Source of the DNA: Parablautia muri
GTDB taxonomy: Bacteria; Bacillota; Clostridia; Lachnospirales; Lachnospiraceae
DNA length: 64,000 nt
NCBI RefSeq assembly: GCF_009917485.1
Contig: NZ_QZDT01000016.1
Coordinates: forward strand, 1 to 64,000
Direction of reading: 5' to 3'
Part shown: positions 36,072 to 44,206 of the stretch, piece after piece
Layout of the letters: each line of letters starts with the position of its first letter
How positions within the stretch are numbered: position 1 is the first letter of the stretch
Notes under the pieces: generated by a model
The model's database searches: none
What the model was told of the DNA's origin: nothing
What the model saw: only the letters and a program-made list of their open reading frames with translations
Program-made: the position numbers and the translations under genes

Positions 36072-37427
36072 ATGGCTGATACCATCATGCAAAAAGAAAA
36101 CAGAATGGGAACGGAGAAGATGAGCAAGCTTATTATTGCAACGGGTATTCCCCTGATGTTAAGTCTGCTTATTAATTCTCTTTACAATTTTATTGATTCT
36201 GTGTTTGTGTCAAGGGTGTCAGAGGATGCTTTGACAGCTTTGTCGCTGTCAGCGCCGGTTCAGGTATTGGTGTCATCTCTTGGACTGGGCAATGCCGTAG
36301 GTTTAAATGCGGTTATTTCAAGAGCATTAGGAGAAAAGAAACCGGATAAAGTCAGAAAGGCGGCGGATGCTTCTATTTTTATTGCGCTGTGTTCCTGGGT
36401 AATCATTGTATTGATTTGTCTGATATTTGTGAAACCATATTTCGCGTGGCAGTCCGGTGGGAACGAGATAATCGCAGCCTATGGGCGGGATTATCTTATG
36501 ATATGTATGTTGTTTTCTATTGGTCAAATGGGTCAATGGGTCTTTGACCGTTTTGTGATAGCCAGTGGAAAGTCGCATCTTTTCCTGTTTACCTTATCTG
36601 CTGCTTCTATTACAAATCTTATTTTGGATCCGATTTTTATTTTTGGATTATTTGGGATACCGAGAATGGAGGCTAAGGGGGCGGCGGTTGCAACAATAAT
36701 CGGCCAGATTGTAGGCGCGATAGCAGGTATTTTGATAAACAAAAGATGGAATAAGGAAATCGAATTTTCTTTTCACCTGCATCAGGATAAAGAAAGCATA
36801 CTGGAGATACTCAAGGTGGGAATCCCATCTACTTTGGTGCAGGTTTTGACATCCTTTGTGAGCATTGTCATGAACTCGATTCTTTTGGCATTTTCCACTA
36901 CGGCCGTGGCAGTTTATGGCGTCTGCGCGAGAATTCAAAATATCGCTACGGTGGGAGTACATGGTATTGATAATGGTTTGATTCCAATTGTCGCATATAA
37001 TTATGGCGCCGGAAAGAAAAAGCGCATTGAGGAATCCATCAGGTGGACATTGATCTATTCGGTGCTGCTGTATCTTGTGTTTTTTGTAGGACTGGAGCTT
37101 ATTCCTAAAATTGTGCTGGGGATTTTTGATGCATCTGATTATATGCTTACAATCGGTATTCCGGCGCTTAGAATTTTGGCAGTTGCTTACTTCGCATCTA
37201 TTCCTAACTTAGTTTTTGCGGCAGCGCTGCAGGGACTTTCCCTTGGGACGAAAAGTATGTATCTGACTATGGCGCGGCAGGCAATTCTTCCGGTTTTGTT
37301 CGCCTTAGGGTTAAGAGGATTCGGAAATTTAAATTTGATTTGGATTGCATTTATTTTAGCTGAATTGGTTGGGATGCCTTTGGCGGTCTTTCTGTGGAGG
37401 GGAGCCTATAAGCGGTATTGCAGTTAA
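36072..37427 (+). CDS. MATE family efflux transporter
   Basis: 451 residues, about 12 helices. IATGIPLMLSLLINSLYNFI followed by DSVFVSRVSEDALTALSLSA is typical of the MepA-like branch of MATE pumps, different from the 34549 protein. It ends TGA-free at TAA 37425 just ahead of a convergent GNAT gene. ATG follows AAGGAGAAATAT. Substrate unknown. Confidence 0.88.
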   Translation: MADTIMQKENRMGTEKMSKLIIATGIPLMLSLLINSLYNFIDSVFVSRVSEDALTALSLSAPVQVLVSSLGLGNAVGLNAVISRALGEKKPDKVRKAADASIFIALCSWVIIVLICLIFVKPYFAWQSGGNEIIAAYGRDYLMICMLFSIGQMGQWVFDRFVIASGKSHLFLFTLSAASITNLILDPIFIFGLFGIPRMEAKGAAVATIIGQIVGAIAGILINKRWNKEIEFSFHLHQDKESILEILKVGIPSTLVQVLTSFVSIVMNSILLAFSTTAVAVYGVCARIQNIATVGVHGIDNGLIPIVAYNYGAGKKKRIEESIRWTLIYSVLLYLVFFVGLELIPKIVLGIFDASDYMLTIGIPALRILAVAYFASIPNLVFAAALQGLSLGTKSMYLTMARQAILPVLFALGLRGFGNLNLIWIAFILAELVGMPLAVFLWRGAYKRYCS

Positions 37428-37449
37428 GCGTAAGGAAAAGAAAGAGTAC

Positions 37450-37476
37450 AAAAAAAGGCGCCGATGACGGCGCCTT
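37450..37476 (-). terminator. Terminator of the GNAT gene
   Basis: AAGGCGCCG-ATGA-CGGCGCCTT (37455-37476), a perfect 9-bp GC-rich stem. On the minus strand it is followed by a run of seven T. It overlaps the GNAT stop codon. Confidence 0.85.
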
Positions 37477-37960
37477 AAGCTATGTATTTCAATTTACAGA
37501 GCATTATGTATTCTTCACTGTTCTCATCAATTATTTCAAATCCCACATTTTGATACATTTTCACAGCATAGTTTTCTTTTTGAACAGCAAGCGATGCCTG
37601 CCGATAGCCTTGCTCTTTTAAAAAATGCAGCATTTCTTTCATCATAGCGGTCCCTATCCCCAAATGACGGTACTCTTTGTAAAGAGAAATAGCAAAGGAA
37701 GGGGTACTGTCATCGATGTGTCCGTAATCATTCATAATGCGCACCCAAACTGCTCCAATCATTTTTTGCCCGGTCTCTGCAACCAGGCCGTAATCCCCCG
37801 CGCGTTTCCCGAAATCAGTCAAATATACCTGTAATTCTGGCTTTTGGATGATTGCTTTTGGCGGGGGCTGCGTACCCTTTGGAACAAAAATTGCTTCGTA
37901 CAAAAAGTTTTCAAGGCTATTGTATTCATCTTCGTTTATTTTTCTGATTTTATAATCCAT
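37475..37960 (-). CDS. GNAT family N-acetyltransferase
   Basis: 161 residues. Acetyl-CoA binding motif A is KEYRHLGIGTAMMKEMLHFL (R/Q-x-x-G-x-G/A form), preceded by a strand with IGAVWVRIM and followed by ASLAVQKENYAVKMYQNVGF, where Asn and Tyr are typical of the family. The acceptor is unknown. Convergent with the MATE gene. Confidence 0.88.
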   Translation of the reverse strand: MDYKIRKINEDEYNSLENFLYEAIFVPKGTQPPPKAIIQKPELQVYLTDFGKRAGDYGLVAETGQKMIGAVWVRIMNDYGHIDDSTPSFAISLYKEYRHLGIGTAMMKEMLHFLKEQGYRQASLAVQKENYAVKMYQNVGFEIIDENSEEYIMLCKLKYIA

Positions 37961-38067
37961 TTGATACCTCCGATTTGTAAAATATCATTCGCAATCGGAT
38001 TTTGTTCCACACATATTCATACCTCCTTTGGCCGGCGTGTATTTATATGGAGCATAGGGCTGGAAAT

Positions 38068-38667
38068 TTACCCTTTCGTGGCCTCCATTAAAAGCTTAAG
38101 ACAAAGATCGATTCCAAGCTTTCCGGCGTTTAAGTACATGTCATAGTATTTGGGGTCCCCCCACTCATGACTGGTGAAAGAATTATAAAAATTCTTTCTT
38201 CTTTTATCATTCTTTTTGAGGGCGTTTTCAGCTTCTTCCTTTTGGATGCCCTCCCGCTCTATGGCACGCTGTATCCGTTTCTCATGGTCAGCATAGACAA
38301 ATACTCGCAGGATGTTTTCCTTTTCTCTTAAAATATATCCGGAGGCTCGTCCCACAATGACACAGTTTCCATCTTCGGCAGCTTTTTCGATGATCTGCTT
38401 CTCCTCCAAAAAAAGCTTATCCGCCAGAGGCAAATCTTTGTTTCCTGCTAACCCGCCTAAAGGCGTTTTGGAAAGGTTCATAAGGATATTGCCCGAACTG
38501 CTTTCTTCTAGGGACTCAATCTTGAAAAACGGTATATCAAGTCTTTGGGCGGCCTCCAACAGGATATTCCGATCATATAGTTTATATCCCAGCGCTTCCG
38601 CCAGCCTTTTTCCGATTTCATGCCCGCCGCTGGCATAACGCCGTTCGATTGTGATGATATGATACAT
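38068..38667 (-). CDS. Cytidylate kinase-like family protein
   Basis: 199 residues beginning MYHIITIERRYASGGHEIGK. AGAAAGGAGAA sits just upstream, so I reject the longer ORF to 38706. The P-loop-like segment RRYASGGHEIG and a DxxRR-type region (KNDKRRKNFYNSF) fit the AAK6-like clade of cytidylate-kinase-related proteins common in gut clostridia. It ends with DLCLKLLMEATKG. True nucleotide substrate unknown; these are distinct from housekeeping Cmk. Confidence 0.8.
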   Translation of the reverse strand: MYHIITIERRYASGGHEIGKRLAEALGYKLYDRNILLEAAQRLDIPFFKIESLEESSSGNILMNLSKTPLGGLAGNKDLPLADKLFLEEKQIIEKAAEDGNCVIVGRASGYILREKENILRVFVYADHEKRIQRAIEREGIQKEEAENALKKNDKRRKNFYNSFTSHEWGDPKYYDMYLNAGKLGIDLCLKLLMEATKG

Positions 38668-38697
38668 AAATATGTTCTCCTTTCTGTTTTTTATTCC

Positions 38698-38795
38698 CGC
38701 GAGCAATGAGTCGGGCGGATGCGTCAGGGCTCAAAGAGCATGTATCCATCTTGAGGAATGCCGCGAGGTTGTTGACGACAATGAGCTGGCTCGCG
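38698..38795. other. 98-bp segment closed by a 7-bp perfect stem
   Basis: CGCGAGC (38698-38704) and GCTCGCG (38789-38795) close a region containing GCTC-AAA-GAGC (about 38729-38739) and a weaker TTGT/ACAA pair. On the minus strand it is the leader of the cytidylate-kinase-like gene. It could be a structured leader RNA. Short in-frame readings exist on both strands but have no start and ribosome binding site. With the sigma-G-like site, this describes the 322-bp gap. Confidence 0.35.
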
Positions 38796-38878
38796 AAACG
38801 TGTCAGCCTCTGTTATTTTCTATTATAAACAATTCACGGGCATATCTCAATTTTTTTTTGCAGGTTTATTTGTAAAGC

Positions 38879-38907
38879 GAATAAAAATATCCGAATGAGA
38901 AAAACTA
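38879..38907 (+). promoter_or_regulatory. Possible sigma-G-type promoter of spoVAD
   Basis: GAATA (38879-38883), 17 bp, AAAACTA (38901-38907), compared with the sigma-G consensus G-ATA / CATACTA. Five of seven -10 bases match. A forespore promoter is expected for spoVA genes. Confidence 0.4.
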
Positions 38908-38989
38908 ACCAAAAGTAAATTATCTTTCACACAACAAATTTGTGCTTGCACCCAAATTCGCGGGCTGCTGGCAAGAATGGGGGATTTCT

Positions 38990-40027
38990 ATGGATACAAC
39001 AGTTGGAGCAATTTTTGCACAGGGAGAGCGCAGCATCAAGGTGCCGGTACCTGTTTATATAAGAGCAAGCGCCTCGGTGGTTGGAACAAAGGAAGGGCAG
39101 GGGCCCTTTGGAGACTGCTTTGACGTGGTTGGAATGGATGACAAGTTTGGCTGTGATACCTGGGAGGAGGCGGAGAGCACCCTGCAAAAGGAGGCGCTGC
39201 AAATAGCCATTGGGAAATCCGGATTAAAAAAGGATGAAATCAAATATTTATTTGCTGGTGACTTGCTTGGTCAATCCATTGCCAGCAGCTTTGGTCTTGG
39301 TTCCTTTCAAATTCCGCTAGTCGGCATGTACGGAGCTTGTTCTACCTGCGGCCTTACTATGTCAATGGCAGCCATGTTGATTGCGGGGGGAATGGCGGAG
39401 CATGCGGCCTGTGTCACTTCCAGTCATTTTGCCAGCGCAGAAAAGGAGTTCCGGTTTCCCTTAGGATATGGAAATCAGAGACCTCTTTCGGCTACATGGA
39501 CGGTTACCGGAAGCGGAGCTTTTATTTTAAGCGGTGTGAAAAGTGAGAAGGACAGGGCGATGATTGACGGGCTGACCATAGGAAAAATAGTGGATTTTGG
39601 ATTAAAGGATTCCATGAATATGGGAGCGTGTATGGCCCCTGCGGCGGCGGATACCATTTATCAGCATTTAGCGGATTTCGACAGGAAACCATCAGATTAT
39701 GATAAGATTATTACCGGGGATTTGGGCAGTGTAGGCCAGAAGGCTCTTTGGGACATGATGCGTGAAAAGGGTATGGATATTTCCAAAGTGCATATGGACT
39801 GTGGAATGGAGATTTATGATCAGAGCCAGGATGCCCATGCAGGCGGCAGCGGGTGCGGATGCAGTGCAGTTACTTTATCTGCCTATATCTTAAAACAGAT
39901 GGAGGAAGGAAAGTGGAAGAGAGTGCTGTTTGTACCTACAGGAGCGCTTTTGTCCAAAACCAGTTTTAACGAAGGACAGAGCATCCCGGGAATCGCCCAT
40001 GGGGTGGAGCTGGTGAATTGCAAATAA
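38990..40027 (+). CDS. spoVAD: Stage V sporulation protein AD
   Basis: 345 residues from the ATG at 38990, which follows GGGGGATTTCT. SpoVAD is the thiolase-fold subunit of the SpoVA channel that moves dipicolinic acid into the forespore and out at germination. Matching stretches: PVPVYIRASASVVGTKEGQG, FDVVGMDDKFG, MYGACSTCGLTM, and FRFPLGYGNQRPLSATWTVT. The length fits the family. spoVAC, its usual partner, is not in the window; spoVAA-AB and spoVAE lie 2.2 and 8.2 kb downstream among unrelated genes. Confidence 0.93.
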   Translation: MDTTVGAIFAQGERSIKVPVPVYIRASASVVGTKEGQGPFGDCFDVVGMDDKFGCDTWEEAESTLQKEALQIAIGKSGLKKDEIKYLFAGDLLGQSIASSFGLGSFQIPLVGMYGACSTCGLTMSMAAMLIAGGMAEHAACVTSSHFASAEKEFRFPLGYGNQRPLSATWTVTGSGAFILSGVKSEKDRAMIDGLTIGKIVDFGLKDSMNMGACMAPAAADTIYQHLADFDRKPSDYDKIITGDLGSVGQKALWDMMREKGMDISKVHMDCGMEIYDQSQDAHAGGSGCGCSAVTLSAYILKQMEEGKWKRVLFVPTGALLSKTSFNEGQSIPGIAHGVELVNCK

Positions 40028-40083
40028 GGTGTAAGAAGAAATCGCATCCGTATCAAATTCCTGTTATATGCGACATTCAAAGG

Positions 40084-40104
40084 CTGTCACGCTTTACGTG
40101 GCAG
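40084..40104. terminator. Stem-loop between convergent spoVAD and GGDEF genes
   Basis: CTGTCACG (40084-40091) and CGTGGCAG (40097-40104), with a 5-nt loop and one wobble. It resembles the 37-bp repeat units upstream of gntP, so it may be a repeat rather than a dedicated terminator. No T run. Confidence 0.4.
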
Positions 40105-40119
40105 CTGGTAAATTGTCTG

Positions 40120-40812
40120 TTATAACCTTTGGGAAGCAATTCTTTTGTTGGAAAGTGCAATCAGATCTGTAATTGTTCTGGCAGCATCACCTTCCTGGAA
40201 GGCAATACCGTAGTTATATTCAATAGGAAGATTTTCAGGAAAATCGTTGTAAGACTGCACCCGCGCTCTTAAGCGGCCAAGAAACCGGTCAATTTTCTCC
40301 TGGCTGCCTTCTTCAAACAAAGCCAGGAATTTATTACCGCCGTTGCGCCCTACAAAGCAAAGATCAACGGAAGCGGCTTTTAAGAGGTCTGCAAATTCTT
40401 TGATATGGTGATTGCCGTAGAGATGTCCATAGAGCCGGTTAATTTCAGCTACCTTCAGATCAAACATAATGCAGCCTAAGCATTCAGGCAGCGGTTTATC
40501 TAAATATTTTTCAATCATGGTATCACAGCCAAAGCGGTTGGCAAGTCCTGAAAGGGGATCGGAATAAACCGCATGATCTAATTCTTTATAATCTTTTTTG
40601 TAGGAGGAAAGGAAAGAAAAATCAAAGTAAACAAAGACGAATGACAGGCCAAGGATGCCCCACAAAAGTGCATAAAGCAGGCGTATGCTGGAATCTGTAG
40701 TTACAAGGAGATGTATATTTGCATCAAATACTAAAATACATAAGCAGACGATTGCCAGCAGAATAAACAGAATTAACTGGATGGTTTTATAAATAAAATC
40801 AGATTTTTTCAT
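40120..40812 (-). CDS. Membrane protein with degenerate GGDEF domain
   Basis: 230 residues. Two hydrophobic helices (about residues 12-30 and 42-62), then a GGDEF-type domain (about 75-225): DPLSGLANRFGCDTMIEKYL is the usual entry motif (D-x-L-T-G-L-x-N-R), and the active loop reads GRNGGNKFLALF. GGNKF replaces GGDEF: the metal-binding Asp/Glu pair is lost, so diguanylate cyclase activity is unlikely. It could bind GTP or act as a regulator. ATG at 40812 follows GGAAAGGAC. Confidence 0.8.
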   Translation of the reverse strand: MKKSDFIYKTIQLILFILLAIVCLCILVFDANIHLLVTTDSSIRLLYALLWGILGLSFVFVYFDFSFLSSYKKDYKELDHAVYSDPLSGLANRFGCDTMIEKYLDKPLPECLGCIMFDLKVAEINRLYGHLYGNHHIKEFADLLKAASVDLCFVGRNGGNKFLALFEEGSQEKIDRFLGRLRARVQSYNDFPENLPIEYNYGIAFQEGDAARTITDLIALSNKRIASQRL

Positions 40813-40891
40813 TGGTGTCAATGTCCTTTCCTTATTCTAATGCATATGAGTATAGCACAATTTCCCTAATTTTACTACTTTTACTTTTCAG

Positions 40892-40920
40892 TTGGTTTTT
40901 TTATTTATGGATAGTATAAT
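40892..40920 (+). promoter_or_regulatory. Promoter of the EEP-family gene
   Basis: TTGGTT (40892-40897), 17 bp, perfect TATAAT (40915-40920), about 100 bp before the GTG start. Confidence 0.55.
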
Positions 40921-41021
40921 AAAGGCTGACGGAATGCACTTTTTTGATAAGTATGAATGCAGTACCGCAAGATGTGCTTGCGATATGCGGAGATATAAAA
41001 AAGAAAGGGGGAAGACGGAAA

Positions 41022-42098
41022 GTGAAGAAGGCTATCAAGCGGGGGATCATCATAGTTTTGGTGCTGGCAGCACTTTTGGGAGGCTACGCAGCCTATGTTT
41101 TTAAGACATACTATCGTCTGCCGGATATGTTGACTCTTGAGGTCAAGCGAAATGGAGAAAATTCAGACTTTGAAAATGGTTTTAAGGTATCGCCTGGCGG
41201 CGCTTATTTTATTATGACATACAATATTGGGTTTGGCGCTTACAGAAGTGATTACAGTTTTTTTATGGATGGAGGGAAATCCTCATGGGGAAAGGATGAA
41301 GAAAGCGTGATTGCGGCTGTCTGCTCAATGGGAGATATTGTCAGTACGGTGAACCCTGATTTTGTCCTTTTGCAGGAAGTGGATATTGATGGTACCCGTT
41401 CTTATCACACAAATCAGTTGGAGCTGATGAATCAATTTTTGGAAGGGTATTATTATGATTTTGCACAGAATTACGATTCACCCTTCCTGTTTTTCCCGCC
41501 ATGGGAGCCTCACGGTGCCAATCAGGCGGGCATTGCTACATACGCGCGTGCGGAGATTACAGATGCCATGCGCAGAAGCCTTCCCATTTCGGAATCTTTT
41601 AGCAAGCTGGTGGATTTGGACAGGTGCTATTCCATATCCAGAATTCCTGTGGAAAATGGTTTCAATTTGTGCATCTATAATGTACATACCTCGGCTTACG
41701 GCGGCAGCGATGAAATCAGGGAGGCACAGCTCGCCACCCTTTATGAGGATATGGCATTCGATTATAAGAGGGGAAACTATGTGATTTGTGGTGGTGATTT
41801 TAATCACAATTTAAAGGCGGGAGCACAGGAAAATGCGCCGGAATGGGCATATCCATTTCCAAGAGAGAGCCTGCCGGAGGGGTTTCATATGGCGATTGAC
41901 GCCGCGATGAAGGAAAGTGTGGAACATAATACCTGCCGAAGCGCCGAGACGCCTTATGATGAAGAAACAACTTATACCGTTACATTAGATGGTTTCATTG
42001 TTTCTGACAATGTGCAGGTGAATTTTTATCAGCACATGGATTGGGGGTATGAATTTTCGGATCATGATCCGGTGCTGATGCAGTTTATTTTAGAATAA
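41022..42098 (+). CDS. Membrane-anchored endonuclease/exonuclease/phosphatase-family protein
   Basis: 358 residues from the GTG at 41022, 6 bases after AGGGGGAAG; the longer ORF to 40944 has no ribosome binding site. A basic N-terminus and one hydrophobic helix (about residues 8-28) anchor it, with the catalytic domain outside. EEP motifs: TYNIGFGAYR, LLQEVDIDG (metal Glu), NVHTSAYGG, CGGDFNHN (Asp, Asn) and SDHDPVLMQF (catalytic Asp-His). The family includes DNases and phospholipid or inositol phosphatases. The substrate cannot be settled here. Confidence 0.83.
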   Translation: MKKAIKRGIIIVLVLAALLGGYAAYVFKTYYRLPDMLTLEVKRNGENSDFENGFKVSPGGAYFIMTYNIGFGAYRSDYSFFMDGGKSSWGKDEESVIAAVCSMGDIVSTVNPDFVLLQEVDIDGTRSYHTNQLELMNQFLEGYYYDFAQNYDSPFLFFPPWEPHGANQAGIATYARAEITDAMRRSLPISESFSKLVDLDRCYSISRIPVENGFNLCIYNVHTSAYGGSDEIREAQLATLYEDMAFDYKRGNYVICGGDFNHNLKAGAQENAPEWAYPFPRESLPEGFHMAIDAAMKESVEHNTCRSAETPYDEETTYTVTLDGFIVSDNVQVNFYQHMDWGYEFSDHDPVLMQFILE

Positions 42099-42108
42099 TC
42101 CATGGAAA

Positions 42109-42138
42109 GAATAGAAATAAAAGCAAAAGGCCATACTA
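42109..42138 (+). promoter_or_regulatory. Sigma-G-type promoter of spoVAA-spoVAB
   Basis: GAATA (42109-42113), 18 bp, and CATACTA (42132-42138), which is an exact match to the sigma-G -10 consensus. It lies about 50 bp before spoVAA. Sigma-G control of spoVA is established in Bacillus. Confidence 0.7.
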
Positions 42139-42189
42139 ACCGATAAATACCAATGAATAATTTCAGAGCATATTAAGACGGAGGTCGGG

Positions 42190-42816
42190 ATGGCAGGTAT
42201 GGTTTTATATTTAAAAGCGGAACAAAATGCGGAGGTGATGGATGCGCAGGTATGCGTGAAGGACATTGCCTCCGTTTATTGTGCGGACAAATCAGTCAGC
42301 GCAAAGGCAAAATCCCTGAAAGTACATCAGTTTCATGAAAAGGAACAAAAGCGCCAGGTGATTAGTGTGCTGAAAGTGATTGAACTGATTGAACACGAAT
42401 GCTCTGGCGTATCGGTGGAAAGTCTGGGGGAAAATGCAACGCTCATTGAGTGGATTGACATGGATAAGCATAAAGGATTCGCCCAGTGGATAAAAATGAT
42501 TTTTGTGGCAGCAATCAGCTTTTTTGGCACTGGCTTTACGATTATGGCGTTTCATAACGATATTGGCATCAACAAAATATTTTCTAAAATGCATGAGCTT
42601 ATTATGGGATATCCTGTGGATGGGTACAGCATTTTGGAGGTGTCCTATTCGATTGGCCTTGCCGCGGGAATCATACTGTTTTTCAATCATGTAGGCGGCA
42701 GGAGAATCACCAAAGATCCAACGCCTATTGAAGTGGAAATGCGGGTGTATGAGACGGACGTAAATAAGGCTCTTATCGAAACTGCGGACAGGGAGGGCAA
42801 GACAATTGATGTCTGA
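42190..42816 (+). CDS. spoVAA: Stage V sporulation protein AA
   Basis: 208 residues. The C-terminal segment SYSIGLAAGIILFFNHVGGR and DPTPIEVEMRVYETDVNKAL match SpoVAA, with MAFHNDIGINKIF before it. One membrane helix lies at about 98-118 and another at about 154-172. It is part of the SpoVA dipicolinic-acid channel complex of the inner spore membrane. Overlaps spoVAB by 8 bp. Confidence 0.9.
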   Translation: MAGMVLYLKAEQNAEVMDAQVCVKDIASVYCADKSVSAKAKSLKVHQFHEKEQKRQVISVLKVIELIEHECSGVSVESLGENATLIEWIDMDKHKGFAQWIKMIFVAAISFFGTGFTIMAFHNDIGINKIFSKMHELIMGYPVDGYSILEVSYSIGLAAGIILFFNHVGGRRITKDPTPIEVEMRVYETDVNKALIETADREGKTIDV

Positions 42817-43333
42817 ACAATTTCTGTTGAACCATGTGACATTTTTGAAACAGATTTTTTTAGGAATATGCGGGCTAAGCTTTGGTTTTTTGGCCTCGGC
42901 AGGGGTCTTTACCGTGTTGGTCTCCGTGGGTCTTATACCAAGATTTGCCGGGAAAATGCATGTGGCAAGGAAGGTGTTTGCCTTAGAGGAAGCAGTCGTT
43001 TTGGGTACCATATGCGGCGGGCTTTTAAGTGTCTTTTCAGAACATGTACATTTGGGTGGCTACATTCTTTCACGGGAGATCTTCGGCCCCCGTACAGTCC
43101 TGCTTTGGAAGTGGATAGGGCAGTTTTTTTTAGCTTTTGGCGGCTTATTTGCAGGAATGTTTGTGGGCTGTCTGGCACTTGCAATAGCGGAAATGCTCAA
43201 TTCCATCCCTATCTTTGCAAGAAGAATCGGATTTAGGCACGGGCTCGGGGTAGCAATCAGCGCGGCGGCATTAGGAAAGGTAACAGGAAGCTTGCTTTAC
43301 TTTATAAAAGGGATCTATCTCTCCGGCCTGTAG
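42809..43333 (+). CDS. spoVAB: Stage V sporulation protein AB
   Basis: 174 residues with about four or five membrane helices. The ATG at 42809 lies inside the end of spoVAA, so the two are coupled. SAGVFTVLVSVGLIPRFAGK and LSREIFGPRTVLLWKWIG resemble SpoVAB as I recall it. The role is with SpoVAA in the DPA channel. Confidence 0.88.
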   Translation: MSEQFLLNHVTFLKQIFLGICGLSFGFLASAGVFTVLVSVGLIPRFAGKMHVARKVFALEEAVVLGTICGGLLSVFSEHVHLGGYILSREIFGPRTVLLWKWIGQFFLAFGGLFAGMFVGCLALAIAEMLNSIPIFARRIGFRHGLGVAISAAALGKVTGSLLYFIKGIYLSGL

Positions 43334-43429
43334 CAAAAGCGAGGCTTTTGAATTTAACAATGTACCTCCAAATGGGTATTGTAAATTCATGGAAAGCCGA
43401 TTAAAATAGGTAAGAATGGAGGAATGCAC

Positions 43430-43660
43430 ATGCGGCGGATGGAGTTTAAAATGGAACGCCCTGGCCTTTTGAAGGAAGGGGACGAGGTTACGGTAACAGA
43501 GGGTTTATTGCCAAGTAATTATTATTATACCATTGATCCGTCCCTTGCCATGTCCGGCAATGTTCCTTTCAGGGAGCGAATGCTTGCCAGAACGGGCAAG
43601 ATTGTCAGCATTATCCAAAATGAGCGGGGGTTTTATGTAACGGCTGAATTTGAAGAATAA
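43430..43660 (+). CDS. Small hypothetical protein
   Basis: 76 residues, ATG at 43430 seven bases after GGAGG (the ATG at 43424 is too close). Likely soluble and beta-rich: MERPGLLKEGDEVTVTEGLL, then ARTGKIVSIIQNERGFYVTA, which looks like a small barrel (KOW/SH3-like) pattern. I do not recognise a family. Lies between spoVAB and ridA. Confidence 0.6.
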   Translation: MRRMEFKMERPGLLKEGDEVTVTEGLLPSNYYYTIDPSLAMSGNVPFRERMLARTGKIVSIIQNERGFYVTAEFEE

Positions 43661-43707
43661 TGCGGCCGCAAAGTTACCTGGTAATGAAAAGAAATGGAGG
43701 ATGAGTT

Positions 43708-44082
43708 ATGTTAACAAAAGTATCTACAACGAAAGCGCCTGCAGCAATTGGCCCTTATTCCCAGGGGATGATAGCAAACGGTTTTTTGTTTGCATCAGGG
43801 CAGATTCCGATTGTTCCGGAAAGTGGGGAGATTGCGCAGGGAGACATTCATGTGCAGGCACAGCAGGTGATGAAGAATGTAAGTGAAATATTAAAAGAAG
43901 CAGGCACAGATTTTGAACACGTAGTAAAGACTACCTGCTTTTTGGCGGATATGGCGGATTTTGCAGCTTTTAACAGCGTGTACGAGAAATACTTTACCGG
44001 GAAACCGGCACGCAGCTGTGTTGCGGTAAAGACGCTTCCGAAGGATGTGCTGTGCGAGGTGGAAGTGATTGCGGTCGTGTAG
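43708..44082 (+). CDS. ridA: RidA family enamine/imine deaminase
   Basis: 124 residues, standard for the YjgF/YER057c/UK114 family. APAAIGPYSQGMIANGFLFA, SGQIPI, VKTTCFLADMADFAAFNSVY and PARSCVAVKTLPKDVLCEVE (with the substrate-binding Arg) are all present. It hydrolyses reactive 2-aminoacrylate and protects PLP enzymes. The start has GGAGGATGAGTT upstream. Confidence 0.93.
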   Translation: MLTKVSTTKAPAAIGPYSQGMIANGFLFASGQIPIVPESGEIAQGDIHVQAQQVMKNVSEILKEAGTDFEHVVKTTCFLADMADFAAFNSVYEKYFTGKPARSCVAVKTLPKDVLCEVEVIAVV

Positions 44083-44206
44083 ACGTAAGCTGTGAACACC
44101 GGCTTTAGGGGTGCGGGTTTAAAGCTTATGATTCCCGAAGGCAATCAGTGACGGGTGTGCTTATGGCAATTGCCTTACAAAAGAGGGATATGGAAAGAGG
44201 TTGCAT

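Noticed and set aside
38672-38875. Plus-strand ORF of 67 codons before spoVAD
   Set aside because: No ribosome binding site, overlaps the start and leader of the minus-strand cytidylate-kinase-like gene, and includes the structured segment; not a protein I can support.
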